From: Prochlorococcus sp. AG-347-I06
GTDB taxonomy: Bacteria; Cyanobacteriota; Cyanobacteriia; PCC-6307; Cyanobiaceae
Assembly (NCBI GenBank): GCA_003281605.1
Contig: QCBM01000001.1
Coordinates: 186,001 to 250,000 of the forward strand
Direction: 5' to 3'
Length of the DNA stretch: 64,000 bases
Below are positions 7,184-17,050 of the stretch, in pieces. Within the stretch, counting starts at the first letter, position 1. Each line of letters begins with the position of its first letter. Both the position numbers and the translations under genes were made by a program. The notes beneath the pieces were generated by a model that saw only the letters and a list, made by a program, of their open reading frames with translations, had not been told where the DNA came from and did not search any database.

Positions 7184-9517
7184 TTAATCTTTTGGTTTAG
7201 CAAGAGGAAGCAAGCACTTATCTGAATCACAACCTGCTGGTCCTGCTTCAGATAGTTCTCCAACATCATATTTATTAAGAGCGTCAAAGAAATCATTATT
7301 TACTTTCCTTTCTATTACTTTATTCTGCAATGATATATATTCCTCTTTACTTATTGGTTCAAAGGGCAATCTCGGGAAAGTAGCATTAGCACTAAATCTA
7401 GCCAGCAATGCTGCTGAAATATATCCCTCATTATTTTCTATAGCATTATGAATAGCCTTAGCTAAATCCTCGATTTCATTTTCTCTAAATTCTACGGTTG
7501 CAGAGGTATTATGCTCTGTGTAAAATTTCTGCACTTGCATGTAAAAATCAAATTGAGCTAATGCTGAGAAATTATTGATGTCTATTTGGTCTGCGCCGTC
7601 TATATTTGCCCAACTAACTTCTGTAGGGATTTCAACTAACCATTCTGTACATCTTGGATCAAATGGATTATCGAGCAAGCAACCATTTTCATCTTTATCA
7701 GATTGAGATGGAACAACTGAGTAACCATAATCCATGCAAGCTAAAGCGATTGGGTCATTTTTCCTGAAAGTTATTCTTCTTATGAATCTTTGAGCCTTTG
7801 GAGGATGCCAACCTGGAGCTGCTCCTGTAAGAAGACTTTTAGTTCCAGCTGGCTGGACTGTTGTGCATCTATTTGGTCTCCTTAGATTATGCTTATCACA
7901 ATATTCCCATACAGTTTCTTTTACTATTTTTCTCCAAGAATCTAAGAATTTAGCTTCCTTTTCTTTGAAGGCCTTCCCTTCTTCGCTATTTGGCCTTCCT
8001 GCTTCCCACCATTTCAACCATGGCGTCCCAAAGGCATGGACACAAAAATCAAATAATCCAGTGAAACTTACTCCTACGATAGGATCATATTCCCTACTTT
8101 TTCTGTAACGCTCAACTTCAAATTCATGATTAAGTAAGCATGCTACAGAAAGAGCGGCTGCTTTAAAAGCTTTTTTTTGCTCTTCAAAATTTCCTGGATC
8201 AATCTGATTTAAATGAACTTCAGCCAAATTGCAATGGAAATCATTTCCCAAGATCTCCCCACAAGGGTTAAGTCCATATCGGCTCATCCTGTGGTCTAAC
8301 TCTTCTTCTGAAAAAGGACCATAACTACTATTTATCCAATTTCTCGCTTCATCCTTGCCTTGTTCTGAGTAGATTTCAATAAATTCCTTTCTCAATTCAT
8401 CATCTTTGAGAATATCTGCATTTGACCTTGCGATTGCTTCTGGTGCAAATTGAATGGCCCCCTCACCTGAATGGAATTGTTTTGTTACTGCATCCAAAAC
8501 AGTTTGGTAAGTGGGTTTTGTATGGTAAACCCTTGTATGATTGGCCATTCTGAGGGCATCTTTTTCAGGATCTATTCTCCAATTACCATTCTCATCTTGA
8601 CTCCATAAATTTTCTTTTGCTGATGCGGCTTCTTTATCATCTGAAGCAAATTGTCTCATTCCAGCACTTCTTCTTATATTCCCAGCAACTATGGTTACTG
8701 CAGCTTCATCAATTAATAAACAACACTCTACTGTACTTAATTTCCTGCCAATTGCCTTTCCAAGAAGTGATGCGACTCTAGAGTAAAGATCTTTCAATTT
8801 GATAGGATTTGCCATACCACCAAAACCTTTTAATGATTCTCCTGCAGGCCTAATATCTTCCAAATCAATATAAACATCAATTTCTCTTTCAAGACTCTCG
8901 TTACTTGATGCCTCAAGAAGATATTTATAGCTATCTACCCATCCTCTTCTGCTATCTCCAACTTTGATATGAAGATCTTTTCCTTTAATTTCTAATGATG
9001 ACTTTTCTTCTCTTTGATCTTTAGGAGTTATTCCAACTTCACTGACTGATTTAATGTTTATTTTGTTAATTACCGTAGGTAGATTATTTATAAAATGAGG
9101 CTCAATTATTGCACCTGTTCCACATCCCATCATTGCTAAGTCCATCATTAATGCGAAGGCTTCCCAATCAATTAAGTTTGTTGAGGTACAGTTGTATGCT
9201 CCCGAGAAATTTTGGTTCTTATTAATCCAAGGGGTTCCGCCTATCCATAACCATCTTCCTGAAGGTTGAGCTTTTTGGTTACTTTGCATCTCTCTCATTA
9301 GGATTAATTCTTCTTCAGAAAGTTTTCCTAATTCTTTTAATCCCGATAAATTCCTTTCGCCTACTTCGCTCCAGTTCTCCCTTTTGCCAGATGAAGTTTT
9401 TCTACTATAAGATCTGAAAAAAACTGGGTAAGCAGCTGGCGCAGTCTTTGGAAAATCATCTTTTTTAAGATTATTGGAATTGCTCTCTGAAGAAGCTTTA
9501 TTTGGTGCAACAGTCAC
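7184..9517 (-). CDS. nrdJ: B12-dependent ribonucleotide reductase, class II
   Basis: Adenosylcobalamin-dependent ribonucleotide reductase, making deoxynucleotides for DNA synthesis. The protein has the monomeric class II layout with the ten-stranded barrel, the NPCGEI active-site motif in the middle, a catalytic cysteine region around SFSG/GAYNCTSTN near the N-terminus, and redox cysteines at the C-terminus (CDSDKCLLP). I chose GTG at 9517, giving 777 residues starting with TVAPNKASS. The frame stays open to a GTG at 9592, adding a basic 25-residue extension of doubtful reality. No cobalamin riboswitch is visible upstream, where the gap to the next gene is short. Confidence 0.93.
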   Translation of the reverse strand: MTVAPNKASSESNSNNLKKDDFPKTAPAAYPVFFRSYSRKTSSGKRENWSEVGERNLSGLKELGKLSEEELILMREMQSNQKAQPSGRWLWIGGTPWINKNQNFSGAYNCTSTNLIDWEAFALMMDLAMMGCGTGAIIEPHFINNLPTVINKINIKSVSEVGITPKDQREEKSSLEIKGKDLHIKVGDSRRGWVDSYKYLLEASSNESLEREIDVYIDLEDIRPAGESLKGFGGMANPIKLKDLYSRVASLLGKAIGRKLSTVECCLLIDEAAVTIVAGNIRRSAGMRQFASDDKEAASAKENLWSQDENGNWRIDPEKDALRMANHTRVYHTKPTYQTVLDAVTKQFHSGEGAIQFAPEAIARSNADILKDDELRKEFIEIYSEQGKDEARNWINSSYGPFSEEELDHRMSRYGLNPCGEILGNDFHCNLAEVHLNQIDPGNFEEQKKAFKAAALSVACLLNHEFEVERYRKSREYDPIVGVSFTGLFDFCVHAFGTPWLKWWEAGRPNSEEGKAFKEKEAKFLDSWRKIVKETVWEYCDKHNLRRPNRCTTVQPAGTKSLLTGAAPGWHPPKAQRFIRRITFRKNDPIALACMDYGYSVVPSQSDKDENGCLLDNPFDPRCTEWLVEIPTEVSWANIDGADQIDINNFSALAQFDFYMQVQKFYTEHNTSATVEFRENEIEDLAKAIHNAIENNEGYISAALLARFSANATFPRLPFEPISKEEYISLQNKVIERKVNNDFFDALNKYDVGELSEAGPAGCDSDKCLLPLAKPKD

Positions 9518-9650
9518 GATAAAAAAACGTTTGTAAATAACCCGTACTGGAAGAATAACTCTACCTGTGGCGTCTGCAACTATTCTTACCACTATTTAAC
9601 GGTTTGTGTAGAATTATGTTTATTATGAAATCTTTGTTTCAAGAAAGGAT

Positions 9651-10346
9651 ATGGAAAGAGTCCCCGAACCTGAATTAATGGAAGGAAAAGAGCAGGTCAT
9701 TTCTTATGACGAAGCTGATTTTTCAGAAGGGGAAGTTAATCTAATTAATCAAATAAATCAATATCTTTTGAAAAAAAATATTTCTTTAGGTGAAAAAGAT
9801 TTAATAGTTGATTTAGGATGTGGCCCAGGAAATATTTCTGAGAAGTTAGCAATAAAATGGCCTAATACTGCAGTCGTAGGAATAGATGGTTCTAAAGAGA
9901 TGATTTTGAGAGCAGAATATAATAAGAGTATTTCTAATAATCAAAAAAAATTAAAAAATTTACGCTACATTTGTTCTGACATCAAAGACATTAAATCAAA
10001 TAATTTTTTATTTAAAAAAAGAATTAGTTTACTTGTAAGCAACAGTTTGATTCATCACATTACCAATCTTGAAGATTTCTTCAACTCAATAAGAATTTTA
10101 TCTAGTAATACTACAGTAAATTTTCACAAGGACTTAAAAAGGCCATTAGATGAAAAGTCTGCTTTAGAACTCAAAGCACAATGCTCAACTAAATATAATG
10201 AGATTTTAACTAATGATTATTATGCCTCTTTAAGAGCTTCTTATACTTTTAAAGAGTTAAAAAATTTCATCTTAGAGAATGATCTATCCTCTTTAGATGT
10301 GTTTGAGGAAGGTGCAAATTATTTAATAGTCTATGGTAATGTTTAA
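9651..10346 (+). CDS. Class I SAM-dependent methyltransferase
   Basis: 231 residues. The SAM-binding motif I is clear (IVDLGCGPGNIS, about residues 63-74), followed by motif II acidic strand end VVGIDGS and motif III-like region RYICSDIKDI. The second half, with LLVSNSLIHHI, matches the motif IV/V area of small-molecule methyltransferases. Substrate unknown. It lies 32 nt upstream of prfC on the same strand and could share a transcript. Confidence 0.85.
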   Translation: MERVPEPELMEGKEQVISYDEADFSEGEVNLINQINQYLLKKNISLGEKDLIVDLGCGPGNISEKLAIKWPNTAVVGIDGSKEMILRAEYNKSISNNQKKLKNLRYICSDIKDIKSNNFLFKKRISLLVSNSLIHHITNLEDFFNSIRILSSNTTVNFHKDLKRPLDEKSALELKAQCSTKYNEILTNDYYASLRASYTFKELKNFILENDLSSLDVFEEGANYLIVYGNV

Positions 10347-10377
10347 GAATTAAGTGAAAGGCCCTTATATTATATAA

Positions 10378-12015
10378 ATGAGCTTAGGTACTAAAATTCT
10401 AAATAATAAAGAAATACTGGATGCGGTAAATAAAAGAAGAAATTTTGCTATTATTTCACATCCAGATGCTGGGAAAACGACTCTTACCGAGAAGCTTCTT
10501 TTGTATGGAGGTGCCATTCAACAGGCAGGAGCAGTAAAAGCTAGGGGTAATCAGAGAAAAGCTACCTCAGACTGGATGGAACTTGAGAAACAAAGAGGTA
10601 TTTCTATTACATCAACTGTATTGCAATTTGAATATGAAAGATCTGTAATTAATCTATTAGATACCCCAGGACACCAAGATTTCTCCGAAGATACTTATAG
10701 AACATTAGCTGCTGCTGATAATGCAGTTATGTTGGAAGATGCTGCTAAAGGACTAGAACCTCAAACTAGAAAATTGTTTGAAGTTTGTAAGATGCGAAAA
10801 ATACCAATATTTACTTTCATAAATAAAATGGATAGACCAGGAAGAGAGCCATTTTCTTTACTTGATGAAATTGAATCAGAACTTGGATTAAATACCCTAC
10901 CTATAAACTGGCCAATTGGGAGTGGCGAGGAATTTAGAGGGGTTATTGATAGATTTTCGAGAGAGGTGATTTTATTTGATAAAGCAGTGAGAGGGAAACA
11001 ATCGAATGAGAAAAGATTAAGTCTTGAAGATAAAGAGCTATCAAAATATGTAGAGAGAGATTTACTTGAAAACTCACTTGAAGAATTGGAGGTTCTTGAT
11101 GAGGCAGGATCTAAATTTGAAAAAGAAAAAGTTTTTAATGGCTCTTTAACCCCAGTTTTCTTTGGATCTGCCATGACTAATTTTGGCGTAAGGCCATTTT
11201 TAGATAGTTTTTTAAAAATGGCACAAAAACCAACTTCAAGAAATAGTAATAAAGGGGATATTGAACCTGCAAGCGATGAATTTAGTGGGTTTGTTTTTAA
11301 GCTTCAGGCAAATATGGATCCAAAGCACAGAGATAGGGTTGCTTTTATAAGAGTTTGTAGTGGCAAATTTGAGAAGGATATGTCAGTTAAACATTCCAGA
11401 ACTGGGAAAACAATTAGATTATCAAGACCACAAAAAATATTTGGGCAAGATAGAGAAGTAGTTGATGATGCCTATCCTGGAGATGTTATTGGTTTAAATA
11501 ATCCAGGGATGTTTTCTATTGGAGATACTCTTTATACGGGTGCGCATCTGGAATATGAGGGCATACCATCCTTTAGCCCTGAAATATTCAGCTGGTTAAG
11601 AAATCCAAATCCTTCAGCATTTAAAAATTTTAGAAAGGGTGTTAATGAACTTAGAGAAGAAGGAGCTGTTCAGATTCTTTATGACTTTGATGAGAGTAAA
11701 AGAGACCCCATACTCGCAGCCGTTGGTCAATTGCAGCTGGAGGTAGTAACTCACAGATTAAAAAGTGAATATGGTGTAGATGCAAATCTTGAAGCAATGC
11801 CATATCAATTGGCTAGATGGATTTCTGGTGGATGGCCGGTCATTGAAAAACTAGGCAGAATATTCAACTGTAAAATAGTAAAAGATTGTTGGAATAGGCC
11901 AGTTATTCTTTTCAAAAATGAGTGGAATCTAAATCAGTTTGTTGAAGACAATAATCAATTAAATTTAAACAAAGTTGCGCCCGTTGTTAGTGGAGTCGAA
12001 CCAATTGTTTTATAA
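10378..12015 (+). CDS. prfC: Peptide chain release factor 3
   Basis: 545 residues. RF3 is a translational GTPase that removes RF1/RF2 from the ribosome after termination. The G domain shows G1 [15 protein letters not shown], switch region QRGISIT, G3 LDTPGHQDF and G4 INKMDR. The adjacent [19 protein letters not shown] segment is diagnostic for RF3 against EF-G. The C-terminal domain III is present and complete. Length is normal. Confidence 0.97.
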   Translation: MSLGTKILNNKEILDAVNKRRNFAIISHPDAGKTTLTEKLLLYGGAIQQAGAVKARGNQRKATSDWMELEKQRGISITSTVLQFEYERSVINLLDTPGHQDFSEDTYRTLAAADNAVMLEDAAKGLEPQTRKLFEVCKMRKIPIFTFINKMDRPGREPFSLLDEIESELGLNTLPINWPIGSGEEFRGVIDRFSREVILFDKAVRGKQSNEKRLSLEDKELSKYVERDLLENSLEELEVLDEAGSKFEKEKVFNGSLTPVFFGSAMTNFGVRPFLDSFLKMAQKPTSRNSNKGDIEPASDEFSGFVFKLQANMDPKHRDRVAFIRVCSGKFEKDMSVKHSRTGKTIRLSRPQKIFGQDREVVDDAYPGDVIGLNNPGMFSIGDTLYTGAHLEYEGIPSFSPEIFSWLRNPNPSAFKNFRKGVNELREEGAVQILYDFDESKRDPILAAVGQLQLEVVTHRLKSEYGVDANLEAMPYQLARWISGGWPVIEKLGRIFNCKIVKDCWNRPVILFKNEWNLNQFVEDNNQLNLNKVAPVVSGVEPIVL

Positions 12016-12066
12016 AGTCTTAATGGATTATAAAATTAGTTAATCTGTTAGTATTGGAAAAAAATT

Positions 12067-12741
12067 TTGGATTCAAACAGTAATAAAAGTAATAACGAAA
12101 AATCACCTTATGAAATTTTAGGTGTAAAAGAAGGTGCTGCTTTTGAGGATATTCAGAAGGCTAGAGATTTTAAAGTTAAAGAGGCTGGTGAAGACTTAAT
12201 TTTAAAAGCGAAAATAGAATCTTCCTTTGATCAATTACTCATGGGTAGTTTGAAAGCCAGGCAATCAGGAAATGTAAGCTATGAAGCTGTGAGTGCCTCA
12301 AAAAAAGAAAAACAAATTAATCAATTTACCAATAATAACTTCCCTCTTCTTTCTAAGATAAAAAATTTAAATAATAACTCTAACAATTCAAGTCAGTATA
12401 GTCTGCCAAAAATAACTACCCCTTCATTTGATAATCTTTCAATAAAAATATCTGTTGGGCTATTATTTTTAATTTTGTTATTTATCAGTCCAGACTCTAA
12501 TAATAGACTTTTTCTCTCTATCTCAACTTTAATACTTACTTATACTCAAATTAAATCAGGGAAAAGATTTATAGGTTCTCTGGGTTGGAGTGTTACCTTT
12601 CTCTCGATAGGATTAATATTTGGTGGATTGCTTGAAAATAATTCTTTCATTCAGGAATTATCAAACAACTCTTTATCAATACAAAAAATTCAAAGTATTC
12701 CGGCAATGGTTATTTTATGGCTAGGCGTAATTTTTTTATGA
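12067..12741 (+). CDS. CPP1-like (J-domain-like) membrane protein
   Basis: 224 residues. The N-terminus ([20 protein letters not shown]) is a J-like domain without the HPD tripeptide, followed by a coiled linker rich in Asn/Ser and about four membrane helices in the C-terminal half. This is the layout of CPP1/CDF1-like proteins, which in plants act as chaperones of protochlorophyllide oxidoreductase. The start is TTG at 12067. Its last 6 nt overlap the convergent hslO gene. Confidence 0.82.
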   Translation: MDSNSNKSNNEKSPYEILGVKEGAAFEDIQKARDFKVKEAGEDLILKAKIESSFDQLLMGSLKARQSGNVSYEAVSASKKEKQINQFTNNNFPLLSKIKNLNNNSNNSSQYSLPKITTPSFDNLSIKISVGLLFLILLFISPDSNNRLFLSISTLILTYTQIKSGKRFIGSLGWSVTFLSIGLIFGGLLENNSFIQELSNNSLSIQKIQSIPAMVILWLGVIFL

Positions 12742-13644
12742 TTGATTTTCTATCATAGATTTAATTTCTTCAAAATTTATAAGATATTTATTTTTACAAA
12801 ATTCACAAACCAACTCTGCTTTGCCATCTTTCTTGAGGATGTCCTCTAACTCGCTCTTATCAAGCATTTTCATCGCATTTAAACTTCTTTGTTTGGAACA
12901 CTTGCATTTAAAACTCACTTCTTGAGAACGAGCTTTTTCAGAGATTGATTTATCGTCAATATCGGGAAATATATTTCTAATTAACTCAAGAAGATTATCT
13001 TTTGACTTAAATAGATCTTCGCTGAAAGAATTAATTTCTTTGCATCTTTCTTCAAGTAGTGAGACTAGCAGAGGGTCAGTATCTTTTTTAGGTAAAACTT
13101 GAGCTAATAAGCCACCACTACAAATAACACTTTTATTTTGAATTTTTTCTCCAATAAATACAGCAGAGGGAGTTTGCTCTGAATGATATAAATATGAAGC
13201 TAAGTCTTCAGCAATATTCCCATTTACTAATTCAACAGTGCTTGTAAAGGGTTCTCCAAATCCACTATCTCTAATTACATTTAAATACCCTGTACCTAAT
13301 GCTTTTGTGAAATCAAAAGAATATTTATTATTATCTATTTTGACTAGGTCCAATTCTAAATTAGGATTACCTACATAACCCCTAACTTTCCCGTCTCTAC
13401 CTGCATCAACTAGTAATCCCTTTAAAGGTCCGTCAGATCTAACTCTAAAAGTGACTCTGCCATGCATTATTTTCATCGAGCTTGCTAAAAGCAGTGAAGC
13501 ACTAAATGCTCTGCCTAAGATACAGGTGGTTAAGTAAGAAAGGCCGTGTCTTTTTTTTGCTTCTAAAGAAGATTCTGTTGTTAAGACAGCAACTAATCTT
13601 ATTCCTCCATTGGCTGCAGTAGCCCGAACTATCCTATCCTGCAT
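12736..13644 (-). CDS. hslO: Hsp33 redox-regulated chaperone
   Basis: 302 residues. Hsp33 is a cytoplasmic holdase turned on by oxidation of a four-cysteine zinc site. The C-terminal site is intact: CKC (near residue 248) and CEFC (near 281), the usual CXC...CXXC. The N-terminal domain begins [17 protein letters not shown] and has the typical [17 protein letters not shown] helix. Its start overlaps the upstream ABC ATPase gene by 11 nt, so the pair is translationally coupled. Confidence 0.96.
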   Translation of the reverse strand: MQDRIVRATAANGGIRLVAVLTTESSLEAKKRHGLSYLTTCILGRAFSASLLLASSMKIMHGRVTFRVRSDGPLKGLLVDAGRDGKVRGYVGNPNLELDLVKIDNNKYSFDFTKALGTGYLNVIRDSGFGEPFTSTVELVNGNIAEDLASYLYHSEQTPSAVFIGEKIQNKSVICSGGLLAQVLPKKDTDPLLVSLLEERCKEINSFSEDLFKSKDNLLELIRNIFPDIDDKSISEKARSQEVSFKCKCSKQRSLNAMKMLDKSELEDILKKDGKAELVCEFCKNKYLINFEEIKSMIENQS

Positions 13645-14281
13645 GATTTTCTTTCATGAAATTTTTGATTTTCCCTTTTTCCAAGAATAATATCCTAGAA
13701 GGAATTCCCTCAAATAAGGCAGGTTCATGAGTAACAATAATAATTGTATTTTTATTTTTTAAATCAAGAATTAAATTCTTTACATCATTTCTCATTGAAT
13801 AGTCTAATCCAGCAGTTGGTTCATCAAGTAAAAGAATTGAGGGGTTTCTAAGTAGTTGAACTGCTACAGCTAACCGCCTTTGTTGTCCGCCACTTAGCTG
13901 TTCTGGTGGTTGAGTCAGATTAATTTTTTTCAAACCAACTTTATTTAAAACTATCTCTAAATTTTTTTCTCTTAAAGATTTATGGCCTATTTTTAATTCT
14001 TTACCGATGGTTGTACCTATGAAGTATCTTTCAGGGAATTGGAATACAACTCCACAAAACCATCTTCTTTGTCTAGAAGACAAAATTTTATTCTTCCAAG
14101 TAATTTTTCCCTTTTGCGGATTTGTTAATCCGCTTATTATTTCGAGTAGTGTTGTTTTCCCAGAACCACTACTGCCGCAAATCAAAATGATTTCATTTTC
14201 ATGAACTTTTAAATTTAAATTGTCTATTATTTTTCTTTCACCAGTTTGGGGTTGATAAGATATTTCTTTTAAATCAAGCAT
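13634..14281 (-). CDS. ABC transporter ATP-binding protein
   Basis: 215 residues, a lone nucleotide-binding subunit. Walker [14 protein letters not shown] (about 35-47), Q-loop [10 protein letters not shown], signature [15 protein letters not shown], Walker [13 protein letters not shown] and the H-loop VTHEP are all intact. The Q-loop with FPE is typical of ECF/CbiO-type ATPases, suggesting partnership with a membrane component encoded elsewhere (compare plastid ABCI10/11-type subunits). It is coupled to hslO by an 11-nt overlap. Substrate unknown. Confidence 0.88.
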   Translation of the reverse strand: MLDLKEISYQPQTGERKIIDNLNLKVHENEIILICGSSGSGKTTLLEIISGLTNPQKGKITWKNKILSSRQRRWFCGVVFQFPERYFIGTTIGKELKIGHKSLREKNLEIVLNKVGLKKINLTQPPEQLSGGQQRRLAVAVQLLRNPSILLLDEPTAGLDYSMRNDVKNLILDLKNKNTIIIVTHEPALFEGIPSRILFLEKGKIKNFMKENHAG

Positions 14282-14365
14282 TATTAATTAAATTTATAGG
14301 TATGAATTTGAATCTAGTAATAACTTACTTATAATAGCTTTAGATCAAAAAAGATATTAGTCAAT

Positions 14366-14809
14366 ATGAATATTATTTTTAGGGAAGTTGATCCTTTTAA
14401 TTGTTGGATATGGATCAGGTTTTCAGAATCACCAACTCAAGACGAAAAAAATTATTTAGATGGTGTTTTTGATAGTTGGTACGTTTTAGGAAGGTTAGGT
14501 GGATTTAATTCTGAAAATTTGCAAACTCATGAAGAGGGTTCCGATCTAAGTTGGATGTCCTATGATAATGACCAAAAAAATGCATCTCTTCCAGCCTTAA
14601 TGCATAATTTAGGAATTATGGAATATCAAAATCTTTGGGGAAGATGTTGGGTTGATTTTGGAACTTCAGACTCCATTTCAATAGATATATTAATTAATTC
14701 TTTGAATGAGATATCAAATAATTATGTAAAAATTGAAGAGTTAATTATTGGGGGTGAAAATAATGATTGGTCAGTTGAAGAACATGAAGATTTAGTTTTC
14801 AAAGATTAA
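14366..14809 (+). CDS. DUF3531 family protein
   Basis: 147 residues, acidic and soluble. The N-terminal FREVDPFNCWIWIRF and central VLGRLGGFNSENLQ segments are typical of DUF3531, a family restricted to cyanobacteria and plastids. No catalytic motif or membrane segment is visible; function unknown. It ends 9 nt before rsmE on the same strand, so they are probably cotranscribed. Confidence 0.85.
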   Translation: MNIIFREVDPFNCWIWIRFSESPTQDEKNYLDGVFDSWYVLGRLGGFNSENLQTHEEGSDLSWMSYDNDQKNASLPALMHNLGIMEYQNLWGRCWVDFGTSDSISIDILINSLNEISNNYVKIEELIIGGENNDWSVEEHEDLVFKD

Positions 14810-14818
14810 GTGTTTTAG

Positions 14819-15592
14819 ATGGAAGACTTAACAAGATTAATTATTTCCCATGAAAGAATTGAAAATATTAAGAACAATAATTTAGAACTTTCTAAACAAG
14901 AGGCTCATTATTTAAATAAAGTAATGAGGATAAAAAATGGTAAAAAAATATTTATTGCTAACGGAGAGGGTTCATTATGGAAAGCTATAAAAGTTAAAAA
15001 TGATTGCTTAGAAATAATTAAATCAAAAAAACCTTACTTATTTCAAGAACAAGAAATTCACTTATTAGGAATAGCTGTTGTCATACCAAAAAGTGGTTTT
15101 GAGGATATTTTAAAAATGTGTACTGAAATAGGAATTGATTATATACAGCCATTATTTTCAGAAAGACAGGTAAACAAAAATTTAAATTTTTCTAGAAAAC
15201 TTTTGAGATGGAATTTAATTATCAATGAAGCTGTTGAGCAAAGTGAGAGATTATGGAAACCATCTATTTTAAATGGAATGGATATTATTGAATGGCTAAA
15301 AAGTAGAGATAATCAAGAAAGAGTTTCAATTTCAATAACAAGAGAAGAAACAATATATGACTTAAATCAATGGTTAAGAAAACAACAAGAATTTGGAAAT
15401 AAAAAAGGAGGTATTTTTTGGAATGTAATTGGTCCTGAAGGAGGTTGGTCCGCTAAAGAAATTGACTTTTTTAAAAAAAATAATATTACCTTTGTTAAGC
15501 TTTCCGACACTATCTTGAGAACTTCAACGGCTAGTATTAATGCATCATCAATTCTAAATCAGTGGAGAATTGATTTGAAATTAACGAATTAA
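14819..15592 (+). CDS. rsmE: 16S rRNA (uracil-1498-N3)-methyltransferase
   Basis: 257 residues. RsmE methylates U1498 of 16S rRNA. The N-terminal PUA-like domain (about 1-80, with EAHYLNKVMRIKNGKKIFI) precedes a SPOUT-fold knotted domain. The knot region has NVIGPEGGWSAKEIDFF and the C-terminal LSDTILRTSTASINASSIL motif, both diagnostic of the family; EQSERLWKPSI is the conserved helix before it. It is followed 6 nt later by the DUF92 gene. Confidence 0.94.
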   Translation: MEDLTRLIISHERIENIKNNNLELSKQEAHYLNKVMRIKNGKKIFIANGEGSLWKAIKVKNDCLEIIKSKKPYLFQEQEIHLLGIAVVIPKSGFEDILKMCTEIGIDYIQPLFSERQVNKNLNFSRKLLRWNLIINEAVEQSERLWKPSILNGMDIIEWLKSRDNQERVSISITREETIYDLNQWLRKQQEFGNKKGGIFWNVIGPEGGWSAKEIDFFKKNNITFVKLSDTILRTSTASINASSILNQWRIDLKLTN

Positions 15593-15598
15593 ATAAAT

Positions 15599-16342
15599 AT
15601 GGATTTAATTAGAAATCAATTTTTAATAGGTTTTTGTATTAATTTTATTTTGATTTATATATTTTGTAAGATTCCTTTGATGACGAAAAGTGGTTGGGTA
15701 AGTGCAGGCATCTTAGGCACAATTTTGTGGGGATGTCTGTCTTGGCAGGGATGGATGTCAGTTGTAATTTATTTATTATTTGGATCTCTCGTTACAAAAA
15801 TAGGTTTTAAATTTAAAAAAGCACAAGGAATTGCTGAAAAAAGAGGCGGGAGAAGAGGTCCTGAGAATGTATGGGGCTCTGCCGCTACAGGATTATTTCT
15901 TGCCATTATGACCAAATTTAATGCTGCCAACTTAGTGGTGTATAAAGTAGGTTTTGCTGCAAGTTTTGCTGCAAAGTTGGCGGATACTTTTGGTAGCGAA
16001 ATTGGGAAAAGATTTGGTAAAGACACATACTTAATTACTTCACTTAAAAAGGTGGATAGAGGAACTGAAGGAGGAATAAGTATAGAAGGAACATTAGCTA
16101 GTGTTTTGGGATCAATATTTATGGCTTTTATAATGCTTCGTCTATCAATTGTTTCTACAAAATATCATTTTATAGTAGTTGTAGTTTCTGGATTCTTTGC
16201 AACACTTTCTGAAAGTATTATTGGTGCTAAATTTCAAAACAAATATAAATTAAGTAATGAATTGGTAAATGCTATTCAGACAAGTATTGCTTCTGTTTTT
16301 GCTATCTTTGCTATTGCTTTATATTCATATTTTTTAAATTAA
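15599..16342 (+). CDS. DUF92 (TIGR00297) membrane protein, VTE6-like
   Basis: 247 residues with about six to seven membrane helices. The loop GGRRGPENVWGSAATGLFLA and the segment KLADTFGSEIGKRFGKDTYLI are hallmark DUF92 sequences, and KKVDRGTEGGISIEGTL follows. DUF92 includes plant VTE6, a phytyl-phosphate kinase that recycles phytol for tocopherol and phylloquinone; the same role here is inference from family. It forms a short-gap run with DUF3531 and rsmE. Confidence 0.87.
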   Translation: MDLIRNQFLIGFCINFILIYIFCKIPLMTKSGWVSAGILGTILWGCLSWQGWMSVVIYLLFGSLVTKIGFKFKKAQGIAEKRGGRRGPENVWGSAATGLFLAIMTKFNAANLVVYKVGFAASFAAKLADTFGSEIGKRFGKDTYLITSLKKVDRGTEGGISIEGTLASVLGSIFMAFIMLRLSIVSTKYHFIVVVVSGFFATLSESIIGAKFQNKYKLSNELVNAIQTSIASVFAIFAIALYSYFLN

Positions 16343-16357
16343 TAATATTTGAAAGAC

Positions 16358-17002
16358 CTAGGATTCCTTCCATTTTGTAAGAATCTCCCAGCTTTTAAGT
16401 CTTTGGAAAAGCCAGAAATGACCTTCGGAATTTAGATGAATTCCATCATGCGTAATCCAATTTTTACTCCTTTTATCAGAGTACATTTCTCTAAAAGTAG
16501 GAAGAAATGGGACATTCTGATTGAGGCATACTTCCTCCATCCTCCTTTCATAAGAATTACAAAAATCATTTGAGTACCATAGACATCCTGCGAACGGCAT
16601 TTTGCTTTCGTCAACTGGTGTCAGACCAATAACAAATACATTTGTTTGAGAGTTCATTTCATTAATTAGCCTCTCTAATCCATATTCAAATCCATCTATA
16701 TCTAATTGATGTCTTCCATTTATCTGACCAATTGCTGCAGTGTCGTTAAGACCTACATTTAGTAGGATTCCTCTAGGTTTATTTCTTCTCGTTTCTCCTC
16801 TAGATGACCATTCTTTTTCCCATCTAGATGAAACTTTTTCTATCCCATCTCCCCTAACGCCAAGTTGATAAATAACTGGCCCATTCTGGATATTGCACCA
16901 ATCTTTTCTAAGCCTCTCACACCATCCACCACACTCATTATCTCCCCATCCATAAACTGAGCTATCTCCAATTACAACCAGCTGTTTTGGTAAACTAATC
17001 AC
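16358..17002 (-). CDS. SGNH/GDSL-family hydrolase
   Basis: 214 residues. Block I has the serine nucleophile (VVIGDSSVYGWGD, about residues 9-21), block III has GLND, and block V has the D-x2-H pair (HDGIHLNSEGH) near the C-terminus, so the esterase catalytic set is complete. No signal peptide, so it is cytoplasmic. Substrate unknown. It lies 48 nt downstream of phnE on the same strand and may be part of that run; a role with the transporter is only contextual. Confidence 0.88.
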   Translation of the reverse strand: MISLPKQLVVIGDSSVYGWGDNECGGWCERLRKDWCNIQNGPVIYQLGVRGDGIEKVSSRWEKEWSSRGETRRNKPRGILLNVGLNDTAAIGQINGRHQLDIDGFEYGLERLINEMNSQTNVFVIGLTPVDESKMPFAGCLWYSNDFCNSYERRMEEVCLNQNVPFLPTFREMYSDKRSKNWITHDGIHLNSEGHFWLFQRLKSWEILTKWKES

Positions 17003-17050
17003 TATAACCGGAAAAAATAATTACTTGATTTAACAAATTATTCTTACAAA

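Noticed and set aside
9518-9592. N-terminal extension of nrdJ to GTG at 9592
   Set aside because: Starts immediately after an in-frame stop with no family sequence; likely untranslated leader.
9593-9650. Cobalamin riboswitch upstream of nrdJ
   Set aside because: Gap is only 58 bp; no B12-box-like sequence is visible.
10761-11174. Minus-strand ORF of 137 codons within prfC
   Set aside because: Antisense shadow of RF3 with no domain or ribosome-binding site.
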